Shown in pieces: positions 25,390 through 34,296 of a stretch of DNA of 64,000 bases. The translations under genes were made by a program, and so were the position numbers. Numbering within the stretch: position 1 is the stretch's first letter; each line of letters opens with the position of its first letter. The notes below the pieces were generated by a model that saw only the letters and a list, made by a program, of their open reading frames with translations, did not search any database and was not told the DNA's origin. Source of the DNA: an uncultured Dongia sp. Lineage in GTDB: Bacteria > Pseudomonadota > Alphaproteobacteria > Dongiales > Dongiaceae. The stretch is from NCBI RefSeq assembly GCF_936916975.1, contig NZ_CAKZGO010000024.1, positions 62,001-126,000 on the forward strand, in the 5' to 3' direction.

Positions 25390-26388
25390 TTAGGCGTCTT
25401 CATGCTTCAGGGGCCGCGACAGCAGCCCCTCGACTTCGGCGCCAAGGCTGCTGCCCTGGTGCAGGATGCGGTTCACGGCCGCTGCGATCGGCATCTCCAC
25501 CTGGAGCTGCCCCGCCAGGTTCGCCACGGCAGCAGCTGTCGTGACGCCCTCGGCGATACTCTTGCGGGCACCGAGGATTTCGGCCAGCTTTTTGCCCTGG
25601 CCGAGTTCCATGCCCAGCGACATGTTGCGCGATTTTGGCGAAGAACAGGTTAATACAAGGTCACCAAGCCCGGCGAGGCCCATCACCGTCTCGGCCCGGC
25701 CGCCCTTGGCCAGCACCAGCCGCGAGACTTCGGCCAAGCCCCTGGTGATCAGGGCGGCACGGGCATTATCGCCCAATCCGGCACCCATCACCATGCCGCA
25801 GGCGATGGCCAGGACGTTCTTGACGGCACCGGCCACCTCGACGCCGACGAGGTCGGTCGAGCCATAGGGGCGGAAGGCGCCGTGGCTCAGCGCCTGCATC
25901 AGATCGGTGACCAGCGCTTCGTCCTCGCCGGCAATGGCAACGGCTGTCGGCAGGCCGCGCGCGACATCGACGGCAAAGCTGGGGCCGGAGAGCGTGTTGA
26001 CCGCGACGCCCGGCAGGTCGACTGCGGCAATCTCGTGCAGCAGGAGGCCGGTTTCCTGCTCGATCCCCTTGGCGCACAGCACCAGGGCCGTGCCCTTGCG
26101 CCAGAGCGGGCGGGCTGCGGCGCAGAAGGTACGGAAATGTTGGGCCGGCTGGGCATAAAGGACTGCGTCGGCTTTGAGCGCGTCGCCCAGGGCGGAGGTG
26201 AGCTGAATCAGGTCCGGTAATGGGACGCCCGGCAGGTAGTCGCTGTTCTCGCGCGTTGCCGCCAATTGCTGCAGGAGTTCCGCACGGCGGACATAAAGCC
26301 TTGTGTCGCAGCCGCCACGTGCGGCGATCAGCGACAATGCCGTGCCCCAGGCGCCGGCGCCGATGATGGCAAGCCGCTGGATACTCAT
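25390..26388 (-). CDS. gpsA: NAD(P)-dependent glycerol-3-phosphate dehydrogenase
   Basis: 332 aa from the ATG at 26386-26388, which overlaps the preceding stop. It reduces dihydroxyacetone phosphate to sn-glycerol-3-phosphate for phospholipid synthesis. The motifs are the nucleotide loop IIGAGAWGTALS, VLCAKGIEQETG, LSGPSFAVDVARGLPTAVAIA, catalytic Lys in VAGAVKNVLAIACGMV, and MGLAGLGDLVLTCSS. The length and order are standard. Confidence 0.96.
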   Translation of the reverse strand: MSIQRLAIIGAGAWGTALSLIAARGGCDTRLYVRRAELLQQLAATRENSDYLPGVPLPDLIQLTSALGDALKADAVLYAQPAQHFRTFCAAARPLWRKGTALVLCAKGIEQETGLLLHEIAAVDLPGVAVNTLSGPSFAVDVARGLPTAVAIAGEDEALVTDLMQALSHGAFRPYGSTDLVGVEVAGAVKNVLAIACGMVMGAGLGDNARAALITRGLAEVSRLVLAKGGRAETVMGLAGLGDLVLTCSSPKSRNMSLGMELGQGKKLAEILGARKSIAEGVTTAAAVANLAGQLQVEMPIAAAVNRILHQGSSLGAEVEGLLSRPLKHEDA

Positions 26389-27428
26389 CGCAGCAGGAAC
26401 CCGCCGGCCAGCGGATCGTCCGCCTCGACCGTGAAGCTGGCGCTGCCGGTGTAATAGGCCCGGCCCGCCACCTCGGCGCGGATCGCGTCGAACGTTCCCG
26501 CCTTCTGATGTGCGGCGACCCGGCCCTGGAAGATGCTGCCGGTCACGCTTTCGAACTGTCGCCATTCGTCGTCCGCAACCTCGCGCCGTGCAGCCATCAA
26601 GGCGAGACGCGCGGTGACACCGCTTCCCGTCGGGCTGCGGTCGACCTCATCGGCGGCGAAGACGCAGATATTGGCGGTGGGCTTTGTGGCGCCATCGCCA
26701 CCATCGGTGAGGATGGTGCCATAGAGGAAGGCAAGATCGGGGTCGTCCGGGTGATGCAGCTGGATCTGCGCCTGCACGGCCTTGGTGACTGCGCTGGCGG
26801 CGGCCACCAGTTCAGCCGTGAGCGAGCGGCGCACGTCGAGACCGAAGGTGCCGGCCGGCAGAAAGGCGTAATAGGCGCCGCCATAGCCGATATCGAGCTT
26901 GACCTTGCCTTTTCCAGGTACGTCCACCGTGACATCAAGGGCGAAGGCGAAGGCCGGCACACTCACGAAGCTGACGCGGCCCTTCTCTGGTCCGGTCGCG
27001 GTCACGTTCACCTCTACCAAGCCACAGGGGCATTGCAGCTTGAGCGTGGCGATGCCGTCGGCCCCGGCCTTGATCAATCCCTGGTCGAGCGCATAGCGGC
27101 CAAGCGCGATGGTCGCGTGGCCGCACATGGTGCTGTAGCCCTCGTTATGGATGAACAGCACCGCCATATCGGCGCCGGGCAAATCGGGTTCGACCTGCAG
27201 CACGCCATACATGTCGTAATGGCCGCGCGGTTCGAACATGATCAGGCGGCGGAAGGCGTCGAGATGGTCGCGGGCGAAGCGGCGTTTTTCCAGAATGGTG
27301 GCGCCCGGTATCGCGGGATAGCCGGCAGTGACGATCCGCACCGGTTCGCCCCCGGTATGCATGTCGATGGTGTCGATGCGGGTATCGCTGCTGGGTTTCC
27401 GCGAAAGAGGTTCGGTTACGGCGCTCAT
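26385..27428 (-). CDS. proline racemase family, predicted trans-3-hydroxy-L-proline dehydratase
   Basis: A 347-aa member of the proline racemase superfamily. The first catalytic residue is Cys102 in STMCGHATIAL. The second position, Cys in racemases and 4-hydroxyproline epimerases, is Thr267 in DRSPTGSGVTAR. The Cys/Thr pair is the known signature of trans-3-hydroxy-L-proline dehydratase, which yields delta1-pyrroline-2-carboxylate. The assignment rests on that residue. The stop overlaps the gpsA start by 4 nt, an unusual pairing. The usual partner genes for hydroxyproline catabolism are absent nearby. Confidence 0.85.
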   Translation of the reverse strand: MSAVTEPLSRKPSSDTRIDTIDMHTGGEPVRIVTAGYPAIPGATILEKRRFARDHLDAFRRLIMFEPRGHYDMYGVLQVEPDLPGADMAVLFIHNEGYSTMCGHATIALGRYALDQGLIKAGADGIATLKLQCPCGLVEVNVTATGPEKGRVSFVSVPAFAFALDVTVDVPGKGKVKLDIGYGGAYYAFLPAGTFGLDVRRSLTAELVAAASAVTKAVQAQIQLHHPDDPDLAFLYGTILTDGGDGATKPTANICVFAADEVDRSPTGSGVTARLALMAARREVADDEWRQFESVTGSIFQGRVAAHQKAGTFDAIRAEVAGRAYYTGSASFTVEADDPLAGGFLLR

Positions 27429-27541
27429 CGACGTGGCGGTCCCTCATGTTTGCACAGCCTTGTTTGCGCTGTGGCCCTACCGCCTGTAATCTGACGGTCG
27501 CGGATAATCAAGCCCAGCCCCAAAAGAACCGGCCGTCCATC

Positions 27542-28531
27542 ATGCGCCTGATCGCTTTCCTTATGCTGCTGCTCAGCCTGGCCGCGGCACCGGCCGTCGC
27601 GCAAAACACGCGCGTCGCCCTCACGGTTGCCATCCCGGATGGCCCGGCGACACGGTCGGTCGGCTTCCTCATCGCCCAGCAACGCGGCTATTTCAGCGAT
27701 GCCGGCCTCGACGTCACCCTCACCCGCGCCGGCTATGGCCGATCGCCGGTCGACGATCTCGGTGAAGCGCGGGCCGACCTCGCTGTCGAAATCATGCCGA
27801 TTGCCCTGGCGGCCCGCGCCCGTGGGGTCGATATCGTCCATGTGGCGCAGTTCTTCCAGCATGCGACCCTGGAACTGGTCTGCCACAATTCGGTCGACCA
27901 GCCGATGAAGCTTGCCGGCCACAATGTCGGCGTCTGGCTGGATGGCTGGGAGAGCTCGTTCTATGCCTGGCTGGCGCGCCTCGGCCTCAGCTATTTTGCG
28001 ACCGGCGGCGGCGTCACCATCGTTCGCCAGGGGACGGATGCCGAAATCTTTCTGGAAAACGAAGTCGATTGCCTGACCACGACCAGCTACCGGGCACCTT
28101 ATGTCCTGGCACCGCTGGGCGCGTCGCGGCAAGGCCTGATCACTTATCGCTACCAGAACCTCGATCTCGGCATGCTGGAAGATGGGCTCTATGCCCGGGC
28201 CGCCGATCTCAAGGATCCCGCCAAGGTCGCGATCTTCACGCGTTTCCTCACGGCGGCGGCGCGGGGCTGGCAAAGCCTCCATGACGATCCCAGCGAGGCG
28301 CAAAGCCTGATCATGGATTTGCCGGAAAGTGACAAGCTTGATGCGAAGGTGGTGGCGGAATCGCTTGCCGCCGTGTCCGAGGCGGTATCGGCGGACAATG
28401 TCGAGATCGGTGCGCTCGACGATGCCGCCTATGACCGCACAGTCCTGCTGCTGCTGACCGGTGCGCCCGATCCGACGTTGAGTGCCGCCCCATCAGGAGC
28501 GATCAGCGCCATTCTGCGCCATCGCCCCTGA
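27542..28531 (+). CDS. ABC transporter substrate-binding protein, NMT1/TauA-like (orphan)
   Basis: 329 aa from the ATG at 27542, with a clear signal peptide (MRLIAFLMLLLSLAAAPAVA). The mature part matches the NMT1/SsuA-like periplasmic binding fold: ATRSVGFLIAQQRGYFSDAGLDVTL near the N-terminus, GEARADLAVEIMPIALAARARGVDIVHVAQ, and DCLTTTSYRAPYVL. Such proteins bind thiamine precursors, sulfonates, nitrate or similar ligands. No permease or ATPase lies beside it, so it either serves a distant transporter or acts in sensing. Confidence 0.85.
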   Translation: MRLIAFLMLLLSLAAAPAVAQNTRVALTVAIPDGPATRSVGFLIAQQRGYFSDAGLDVTLTRAGYGRSPVDDLGEARADLAVEIMPIALAARARGVDIVHVAQFFQHATLELVCHNSVDQPMKLAGHNVGVWLDGWESSFYAWLARLGLSYFATGGGVTIVRQGTDAEIFLENEVDCLTTTSYRAPYVLAPLGASRQGLITYRYQNLDLGMLEDGLYARAADLKDPAKVAIFTRFLTAAARGWQSLHDDPSEAQSLIMDLPESDKLDAKVVAESLAAVSEAVSADNVEIGALDDAAYDRTVLLLLTGAPDPTLSAAPSGAISAILRHRP

Positions 28532-28534
28532 AAT

Positions 28535-28568
28535 AAGGTCAGTTGTTGCGGAAGGTCAGTTGTTACGG
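28535..28568. repeat. 17-bp tandem duplication at a convergent gene junction
   Basis: Two adjacent 17-bp units (28535-28551 and 28552-28568) differing at one base (GTTG versus GTTA). The second unit encodes the last codons and stop of the lipoprotein gene on the minus strand; the first lies just downstream. It looks like a recent slippage duplication. Confidence 0.85.
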
Positions 28569-29017
28569 AAAGCGGGCAGTTCCTCGGTCGGCATAGCGCG
28601 TTTCAGGCCATGGCGGCCGATGATGCCCTTGGCTTCCGCGATGCTATAGGCCATGCGCGGGTCGCGGGCGACATAGAACAGATAGCAAGGCTGGCCGCTC
28701 AGCGATTCGCATTGCGAGACGGCGATGCCGCCGAACAGCGACGGCGTGCAGGCGATTTCCGGGCAGTAATAGGTATAGGAGTTGGTGCCATCAGCGCTGA
28801 CCGCAAAGGCGCCGCGCTGGTTGGGATAGATCAGCGCCAGGTATTTCTGCAGGGCGTTGTTGGTCGATTGGCTGATGACGAAGGGCTCCTGTCCCGCGGC
28901 CGGGGCCGGGCGCGTCTGCGCGCAGGCGGCAATCAGGACGACCATGCCGGCAAGGGCGCTGGTGGCGCCGTAGCGGCGCAGCTTGGACAGGACGGCGGTC
29001 GGCTTCGGCGTAGTCAT
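28556..29017 (-). CDS. putative lipoprotein of unknown function
   Basis: 153 aa from the ATG at 29015-29017 with a GGAG-type site upstream. A signal anchor with lipobox LIAAC (Cys32) predicts an acylated lipoprotein. The mature sequence contains NNALQKYLALIYPNQRGAFAVSADG, YYCPEIACTPSLFGG and PCYLFYVARDPRMAY, with four cysteines that could form disulfides in the periplasm. I do not recognise the family. It has its own upstream region (29018-29171). Confidence 0.8.
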   Translation of the reverse strand: MTTPKPTAVLSKLRRYGATSALAGMVVLIAACAQTRPAPAAGQEPFVISQSTNNALQKYLALIYPNQRGAFAVSADGTNSYTYYCPEIACTPSLFGGIAVSQCESLSGQPCYLFYVARDPRMAYSIAEAKGIIGRHGLKRAMPTEELPAFRNN

Positions 29018-29171
29018 CTCTTGGCTCCTCTGGGAAACCCATCGTTGGAACAACCCGTGGGTTTCTAGGTAGCGAGATCGGGTTCAGATCACAAGTGATC
29101 GACTTCACACATTCGGGGGGTTCCCGCCTCTGGACCTCGTCCCTGGGGGCCAAACGCCTGATTTCCGCCCT

Positions 29172-30305
29172 TTAATCCAGTGTACGCCGGTAGCGGATCA
29201 TGGCAAGGGCGGCCGCCAGCAACAGAAAAGTGATGACCGGCCACATGTCCGGCCAGATATCCGCCCAGCCGTTTCCTTTCAGCAGGATACCGCGGACGAT
29301 GCGCAGGAAATGAGTGAGCGGCAGCACCTCGCCGATCACCTGGGCCCAGACGGGCATGCCGCGGAACGGGAACATGAAGCCGGACAGCAGCAGGGAAGGC
29401 AGGAAAAAGAACACCGACATCTGCATCGCCTGCAGCTGGTTGGTGGCCATGGTCGAGAAGGTGAAACCGACCGCGAGATTGGCGGCGATGAAGATAATGG
29501 CCGCCAGGCTCAGCAGCGGCAGCGATCCCATCAGCGGGACCATGAACAGGTAGCGCGCCGCCACGACGATGATGGCGACCTGCACATAACCGACGACGAT
29601 ATAGGGCAGGATCTTGCCCAGCATCACCTCCATCGGCAGGACCGGCATGGCGAGAAGATTTTCCATCGTGCCACGCTCACGCTCACGGGTGACAGCCAGC
29701 GACGTCATCATCACCATAGTCATGGTGAGCACGACACCCATCAGCCCTGGCACGATGTTGTATTGCGTGATGCCTTCGGCGTTGTAGCGCTTGTGCAGCC
29801 GCACCTCGAAAGGAGCGCCATCTTTTTGCAGGTCAGCCAGCGGCCCTTTGAGATCATGGATCAGTGCCATGGTGTCGAGACCTTGCAAGGCCGCCACGGC
29901 ATTCCCCGTGGCGACCGGGTCGGTGGCATCGGCTTCCACCAGCAAGGCCGGCTGTTTGCCACGCACGATGTCCTCAGCGAAATGCGGCGGGATGTGAACG
30001 GCGAACTGCACCTCGCCCCGCCGTATCATGAGGTCGGCGGTGGCCTCACTAACCGGCGCACCGATGAACCGGATATAGCCGGTATTCTCCATGGCGCGCA
30101 GCAGCGAGCGCGCGAAGGCGGAATTTTCCGCTACCACGGCGACGGCCGGCAGATGCTTCGGGTCGGTGTTGATGGCATAGCCGAACAGCAACAGCTGCAG
30201 GAGCGGCACACCCATCATCATGCCGAAGGTCAGGCGGTCGCGCCGCATCTGGATGAATTCCTTCACCAGAATGGCCCAGAAGCGCGAGAACGAGAACAGT
30301 GTCAT
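29172..30305 (-). CDS. ABC-2 type exporter permease (YhhJ/YbhR-like)
   Basis: 377 aa from the ATG at 30303-30305, overlapping the ATPase stop. The first helix follows RFWAILVKEFIQMRRDRLTFGMMMGVPLLQLLLFGYAIN. A large periplasmic loop precedes the C-terminal five-helix core with TRERERGTMENLLAMPVLPMEVMLGKILPY and LPSLLLSGFMFPF. It is the ABC-2 membrane domain of a multidrug or lipid exporter. Only one permease gene is present, implying a homodimer. Confidence 0.92.
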   Translation of the reverse strand: MTLFSFSRFWAILVKEFIQMRRDRLTFGMMMGVPLLQLLLFGYAINTDPKHLPAVAVVAENSAFARSLLRAMENTGYIRFIGAPVSEATADLMIRRGEVQFAVHIPPHFAEDIVRGKQPALLVEADATDPVATGNAVAALQGLDTMALIHDLKGPLADLQKDGAPFEVRLHKRYNAEGITQYNIVPGLMGVVLTMTMVMMTSLAVTRERERGTMENLLAMPVLPMEVMLGKILPYIVVGYVQVAIIVVAARYLFMVPLMGSLPLLSLAAIIFIAANLAVGFTFSTMATNQLQAMQMSVFFFLPSLLLSGFMFPFRGMPVWAQVIGEVLPLTHFLRIVRGILLKGNGWADIWPDMWPVITFLLLAAALAMIRYRRTLD

Positions 30306-31237
30306 CTTTTGGCAGCCAGCCCGTTGGTATCGAGACCCGACATCAATTGGATGAAGATGTCCTCGAGACTGGGACTTGATCTTTCCCAATGAAGTTCCGG
30401 CCGCTGGCGATAGGGGGCAATGCTCTTTTCCAACGAGGCTTCATCATGCCCGCAGACATGGAGGATGGTGCCGAAGGCAGCCACCGTGTCTACGCCGGGC
30501 AGTTGCTGCAGCTCGCGCGACAGCAGATGCAAATTCGGCCCTTCGACCGACCAGGTCGCGAGATTGTGTGTCGCGATAACGTCCTTGATCGTGCCCTTGG
30601 CAATGAGACGGCCATAGGCGATGTAGAGGATCTCGTGACAGCGCTCGGCCTCGTCCATGTAATGCGTGCTGACCAGCACCGTGAGGCCGGCACCGGCCAG
30701 CGCGTGGATCTGGTCCCAGAAATCGCGCCGCGCTTTCGGATCGACACCGGCGGTAGGTTCATCGAGCAACAATAATTCGGGCTCATGAAGAATGCAGGCA
30801 GCCAATGCCAGGCGCTGCTTCCAGCCGCCGGACAATTGTCCGGCCAATTGTTTCTGCCGCGAGGTGAGGCCGAGCTGTTCGAGTGCTGCATCGACGCGGG
30901 CATTCAGGCGATCCAGCGCATAGAGCCGCGCCACGAATGAGAGGTTCTCGCGGATGGTGAGGTCTTCGTAAAGGCTGAAGCGCTGCGTCATGTAGCCGGT
31001 ACGGCGCTTGATCTCGGCGGCTTGCCTGCGGATGTCATAGCCGAGGCAGGAGCCGGAGCCCGCATCGGGTGTCAGCAGGCCGCACAGCATGCGCAGGGTG
31101 GTGGTCTTGCCGCTGCCATTGGGGCCGAGGAAGCCGTAGATCTGCCCCTTGCCGACGCGCAAGGAAACATCATCGACGACGCGTTTGTCGCCGAAGGATT
31201 TGGTCAGCCCTTGTACATCGATGACCGCGTCGCTCAT
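30302..31237 (-). CDS. ABC exporter ATP-binding protein
   Basis: A protein of 311 aa. The motifs are Walker A GFLGPNGSGKTTTLRML, Q-loop YMTQRFSLYEDLTIRENL, signature QLSGGWKQRLALA, Walker B ELLLLDEPTAGVD and H-loop VSTHYMDEAERCHEI. It is the nucleotide-binding half of the CcmA/YbhF-like exporter formed with the downstream permease. The C-terminal ~80 residues form an extra regulatory lobe. It overlaps the genes on both sides by 4 nt. Confidence 0.94.
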   Translation of the reverse strand: MSDAVIDVQGLTKSFGDKRVVDDVSLRVGKGQIYGFLGPNGSGKTTTLRMLCGLLTPDAGSGSCLGYDIRRQAAEIKRRTGYMTQRFSLYEDLTIRENLSFVARLYALDRLNARVDAALEQLGLTSRQKQLAGQLSGGWKQRLALAACILHEPELLLLDEPTAGVDPKARRDFWDQIHALAGAGLTVLVSTHYMDEAERCHEILYIAYGRLIAKGTIKDVIATHNLATWSVEGPNLHLLSRELQQLPGVDTVAAFGTILHVCGHDEASLEKSIAPYRQRPELHWERSSPSLEDIFIQLMSGLDTNGLAAKR

Positions 31238-32196
31238 GAGCCGGCTTGTACCAGACGAGCGTCGACCGGCTGGCCGGGATGCCATTGGAAATCGGCGGGT
31301 GCCCCGGCATCGGGCCTGGCTTCGATCAGGAACACCAGCTTGGCGCGACTGGTGTCGCTGTAGATGACCGGCGGCGTGTATTCGGCTTCGGCGGCGATGA
31401 AGTCGATCGTGGCAACGAGCCCCGGCGGGCAGCCATCGCAGCTGATGGCAAGTTGTTGGCCGACGCGGTATTTGCCGAGCTCAACTTCCGGCACATAGAT
31501 TCGCAGCTTGATGTTCGCCGGCGGCAGCAATTGCAGCACCGGCTTCTCTGCCGCCACTTCCTCGCCCAGCCGATAATAGACATCCTCGACACTGGCGGCA
31601 GCCGGCGCCACGGCTTTGCGCTCATCCAGCGACCACTGCGCCTCCCTCACCGCGGCACGAAAAGCATCGACTGCGGCTTCTTGGGCAGCAATGCGGTCGG
31701 CGCGGGCCGGCAGCTTGGCCGCGGCAATGCGCGCGGTCATCTCGGCGATGCGACCGCGATCCTCCAGGATTGAAGCCTCAGCGGCATCCAGATCCTCGAC
31801 GCCGACGACGTTATCCTTGACCAGCTGCCGCCGCCGCTTCACGCGCGGCTCGGACAGCATCAAGGAGGCCAGTGCGGATTCCAACTGCGCCTCGATCACC
31901 GCCAGTTCCTCCGGCCGTTCACCCTGGCGAAGATCGGCCAATGTCCGCGCTGCTTCAGCGAGATCGGCCTGCGCTTGTGCGAGCCGCGCGCGCGTCGCCG
32001 TGTCGTCGAGGGCGAACAGCGTAGCGCCTGAAGCGACCTTGTCGCCGCGCTTCACGGTGATTTCGGTCAGTCGGCCCGCTTCCGGCAAGGCCAGGTAGAT
32101 ATAATCGCCCTCGACATAGCCCAGCAGGCGATCGTCGCGGGCTTCCTCGCAGGCGGCAAGGGCGACGAGAAGGGCGATGACGATGACGGTGCGCAT
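31234..32196 (-). CDS. HlyD-type periplasmic adaptor, predicted lipoprotein
   Basis: A protein of 320 aa. The signal sequence ends in a lipobox LAAC (Cys16). Then comes the membrane-fusion-protein layout: a beta/lipoyl part (GYVEGDYIYLALPEAGRLTEITVKRGDKVASGATLFALD), a long alpha-helical coiled coil (TRARLAQAQADLAEAARTL to ~residue 190), a returning lipoyl half and a C-terminal barrel. It resembles YbhG/YhiI. It is the first gene of the adaptor-ATPase-permease operon. No TolC-like outer-membrane factor is encoded nearby, so a distant one would be needed. Confidence 0.92.
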   Translation of the reverse strand: MRTVIVIALLVALAACEEARDDRLLGYVEGDYIYLALPEAGRLTEITVKRGDKVASGATLFALDDTATRARLAQAQADLAEAARTLADLRQGERPEELAVIEAQLESALASLMLSEPRVKRRRQLVKDNVVGVEDLDAAEASILEDRGRIAEMTARIAAAKLPARADRIAAQEAAVDAFRAAVREAQWSLDERKAVAPAAASVEDVYYRLGEEVAAEKPVLQLLPPANIKLRIYVPEVELGKYRVGQQLAISCDGCPPGLVATIDFIAAEAEYTPPVIYSDTSRAKLVFLIEARPDAGAPADFQWHPGQPVDARLVQAGS

Positions 32197-32308
32197 GGCA
32201 GTCTCCGGGCCGTGAGCTCAAGAGCGCGAGATTGAATGTCGAATCGGGATTACTATAAGGTCATCGTCGGCAGACTGGCCAGTTCGACAACCTAAAGGGT
32301 GCTTTGTC

Positions 32309-33058
32309 ATGGGTGAAAGCGGAAACAAGTCGATGGTAAACGCCCCCGTGGTGAACGATTTGGGTCAGCAGATCGGCTTTCCCGTGCCTGACTGGACGGC
32401 GCGCCCTCGGCCGCCGCGGGCACCCATGGATGGCCGCTTCGTGCGCATCGAGATGCTGGACGCAACGCAACATGCCACCGATCTGTTCGCAGCCAATGCC
32501 CAGGACCGCGAGAACCGCATCTGGACCTATCTGCCCTATGGCCCGTATGACGACGCCAACACCTATCGCGACTGGGTGATGTCGATGGCCAAATCCGAAG
32601 ACCCGCTGTTCCATGCCATCATCGACAAGGCGACGGGCAAGGCCAGCGGTGTGGCAAGCTATCTGCGCATCGAGCCAGCGGTCGGTGTCATCGAAGTGGG
32701 GCACATCAATTACGCGCCGTCTTTGCAGCGCACGGCGGCGGCGACCGAGGCCATGTATCTTATGATGAAGCGTGTCTTCGACGAGCTCGGCTATCGCCGC
32801 TATGAATGGAAATGCGATGCGCTCAATGCGCCAAGCCAGGCGGCGGCAGGTCGCCTTGGCTTTATCTATGAAGGCACGTTCTGGCAGGCCACGATCTATA
32901 AGGGGCGCAACCGCGACACGGCCTGGTATTCGATCATCGATAAGGATTGGCCAAAAATCCGCGCCGTCTATGAAGCCTGGCTGGCGCCGGATAATTTCGA
33001 CCCCGCCGGCAAGCCACGCCAGCGCCTCTCCAACATGATGGAATCGGCGCTTAGCTAA
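32309..33058 (+). CDS. GNAT N-acetyltransferase, RimJ/RimL-like
   Basis: 249 aa from the ATG at 32309; an alternative ATG lies at 32333. The central part is a RimL-type acetyltransferase: DGRFVRIEMLDATQHATDLFAA, IWTYLPYGPYDD, GVIEVGHINYAPSLQRTAAATEAMYLMM, RYEWKCDALNAPSQAAAGRLGFIYEG. The unusual length comes from a ~40-residue N-terminal lead and a C-terminal tail after WPKIRAVYEAWL. The substrate is not predictable. It is divergent from the HlyD-type gene. Confidence 0.88.
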   Translation: MGESGNKSMVNAPVVNDLGQQIGFPVPDWTARPRPPRAPMDGRFVRIEMLDATQHATDLFAANAQDRENRIWTYLPYGPYDDANTYRDWVMSMAKSEDPLFHAIIDKATGKASGVASYLRIEPAVGVIEVGHINYAPSLQRTAAATEAMYLMMKRVFDELGYRRYEWKCDALNAPSQAAAGRLGFIYEGTFWQATIYKGRNRDTAWYSIIDKDWPKIRAVYEAWLAPDNFDPAGKPRQRLSNMMESALS

Positions 33059-33062
33059 GGCC

Positions 33063-34193
33063 TCATGGGTTCAAAGCTGCGGTCGTCAAGCGGGCCGCGA
33101 AGGCACGCTGATCGGCAGTCATCTTGGCGGAAATCTCGTTGCGTGTCTGGTCGGCCAGTCGCTTGGTCTCGGCATTCGATGCGTTAGCAAAGCCCTGGTT
33201 GAGCCAGACAGTTGCCTGCACATAGTTCTGTGTCACGCCACGACCCTCGGCATAGATCACGCCCAGCATGGCCTGCGCTTGGGCGTGGCCACGGTTTGCC
33301 GCGATCTGGAACCAATTGGCGGCCTCGGCATCGTCTTGGGCAATGCCATCGCCTTGCCGATACATTTGGGCGAGACGGTATTGGGCCTCCGGCCAGTTGC
33401 CTTCGGCCGCCAGACGATAATGGGCAGCGGCCTTGGATTTATCCAGCGGTACACCCAGGCCATGTTCGTACAGATTAGCTAGTATCAAATCGGCGCTGTA
33501 GAAATCCCGTTGTGACGTCTGCTGAAAGCAAGCAAGCGCTGCAGCATTGTGTTGGGCCGAATCGGGCTCAGGATCAAACGTAACGTTCGCTTGCTGCGTG
33601 GTGAGCGGTACCCCGCTCCGCCAGCAATACCATTTGGCTGATTCCGCAATATTCTGCGCAATGCCATCGCCCATGCCGTACATTTTGGCGACCCACAGTT
33701 GCCCAGTGGGTTGACCCTGTTTCGCAGCGCGAAGATACCACGCGAAGGCTTCTTCATTGCTTTGTTCGACGCCGGCACCTTCATAGTACATGCTGGCCAG
33801 ATTCACTTGCGCCATAGCAAGGCCGTGTTCGGCGGCAAGACGGAAAAGGGCAACCGCTTTGACATCATTTTTTGGCACGACGCTGCCGATCGAATAAAGC
33901 ACGCCAATGACATTGTTGGCGTCGATATTGCCGCCATCCACGGCTCGCTTCGCCCATTTCAGGGCTTCGGCATCATCGGCGGTGACACCTAACCCAAGCC
34001 GGTACATGCGGCTTAGGCGATATTGGGCGACGGCATCGCCCTGCTCGGCGAGCGGCCGCCACAACGCGACGGCTGCTGCATATTCGTGCGTGTCATAAGC
34101 TGCCTGGCCATCTTCGAGCGGCCCGGCTATGGCCGGCAAGGTACTTATGAGCAACCATAACGCCAGCGCGGCGGCCTGTCTGCTTGTGCGCAT
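33063..34193 (-). CDS. secreted Sel1-repeat protein
   Basis: 376 aa with a signal peptide (LALWLLISTLPAIAG). About seven Sel1-like (TPR-family) repeats of ~36 residues fill the rest. Examples are AVALWRPLAEQGDAVAQYRLSRMYRLGLGV, ALFRLAAEHGLAMAQVNLASMYYEGAGV, AAHYRLAAEGNWPEAQYRLAQMYRQGDGI and ATVWLNQGFANA. One repeat is interrupted by an insert around residues 180-225. It is probably a periplasmic scaffold or adaptor; partners are unknown. It lies downstream of gst on the same strand, separated by a strong terminator. Confidence 0.9.
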   Translation of the reverse strand: MRTSRQAAALALWLLISTLPAIAGPLEDGQAAYDTHEYAAAVALWRPLAEQGDAVAQYRLSRMYRLGLGVTADDAEALKWAKRAVDGGNIDANNVIGVLYSIGSVVPKNDVKAVALFRLAAEHGLAMAQVNLASMYYEGAGVEQSNEEAFAWYLRAAKQGQPTGQLWVAKMYGMGDGIAQNIAESAKWYCWRSGVPLTTQQANVTFDPEPDSAQHNAAALACFQQTSQRDFYSADLILANLYEHGLGVPLDKSKAAAHYRLAAEGNWPEAQYRLAQMYRQGDGIAQDDAEAANWFQIAANRGHAQAQAMLGVIYAEGRGVTQNYVQATVWLNQGFANASNAETKRLADQTRNEISAKMTADQRAFAARLTTAALNP

Positions 34194-34218
34194 CGATCGG
34201 TTCTCGCCAAGTAAAATG

Positions 34219-34250
34219 CTGCCGCAGAAGTCAGCGAGTTTCTGCGGCAG
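34219..34250 (-). terminator. Rho-independent terminator after gst
   Basis: A perfect 11-bp stem CTGCCGCAGAA / TTCTGCGGCAG with a 10-nt loop. On the minus strand it is followed by ATTTTACTT. It lies 47 bp past the gst stop and just upstream of the Sel1 gene, insulating the two. Confidence 0.75.
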
Positions 34251-34296
34251 ATTTCATCTAAAGCTAGTGGCTTGATCAGGTCAAGTGACGGTAAAG

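Noticed and set aside
26385-27428. 4-hydroxyproline epimerase or proline racemase
   Set aside because: The second catalytic Cys is Thr (DRSPTGSG).
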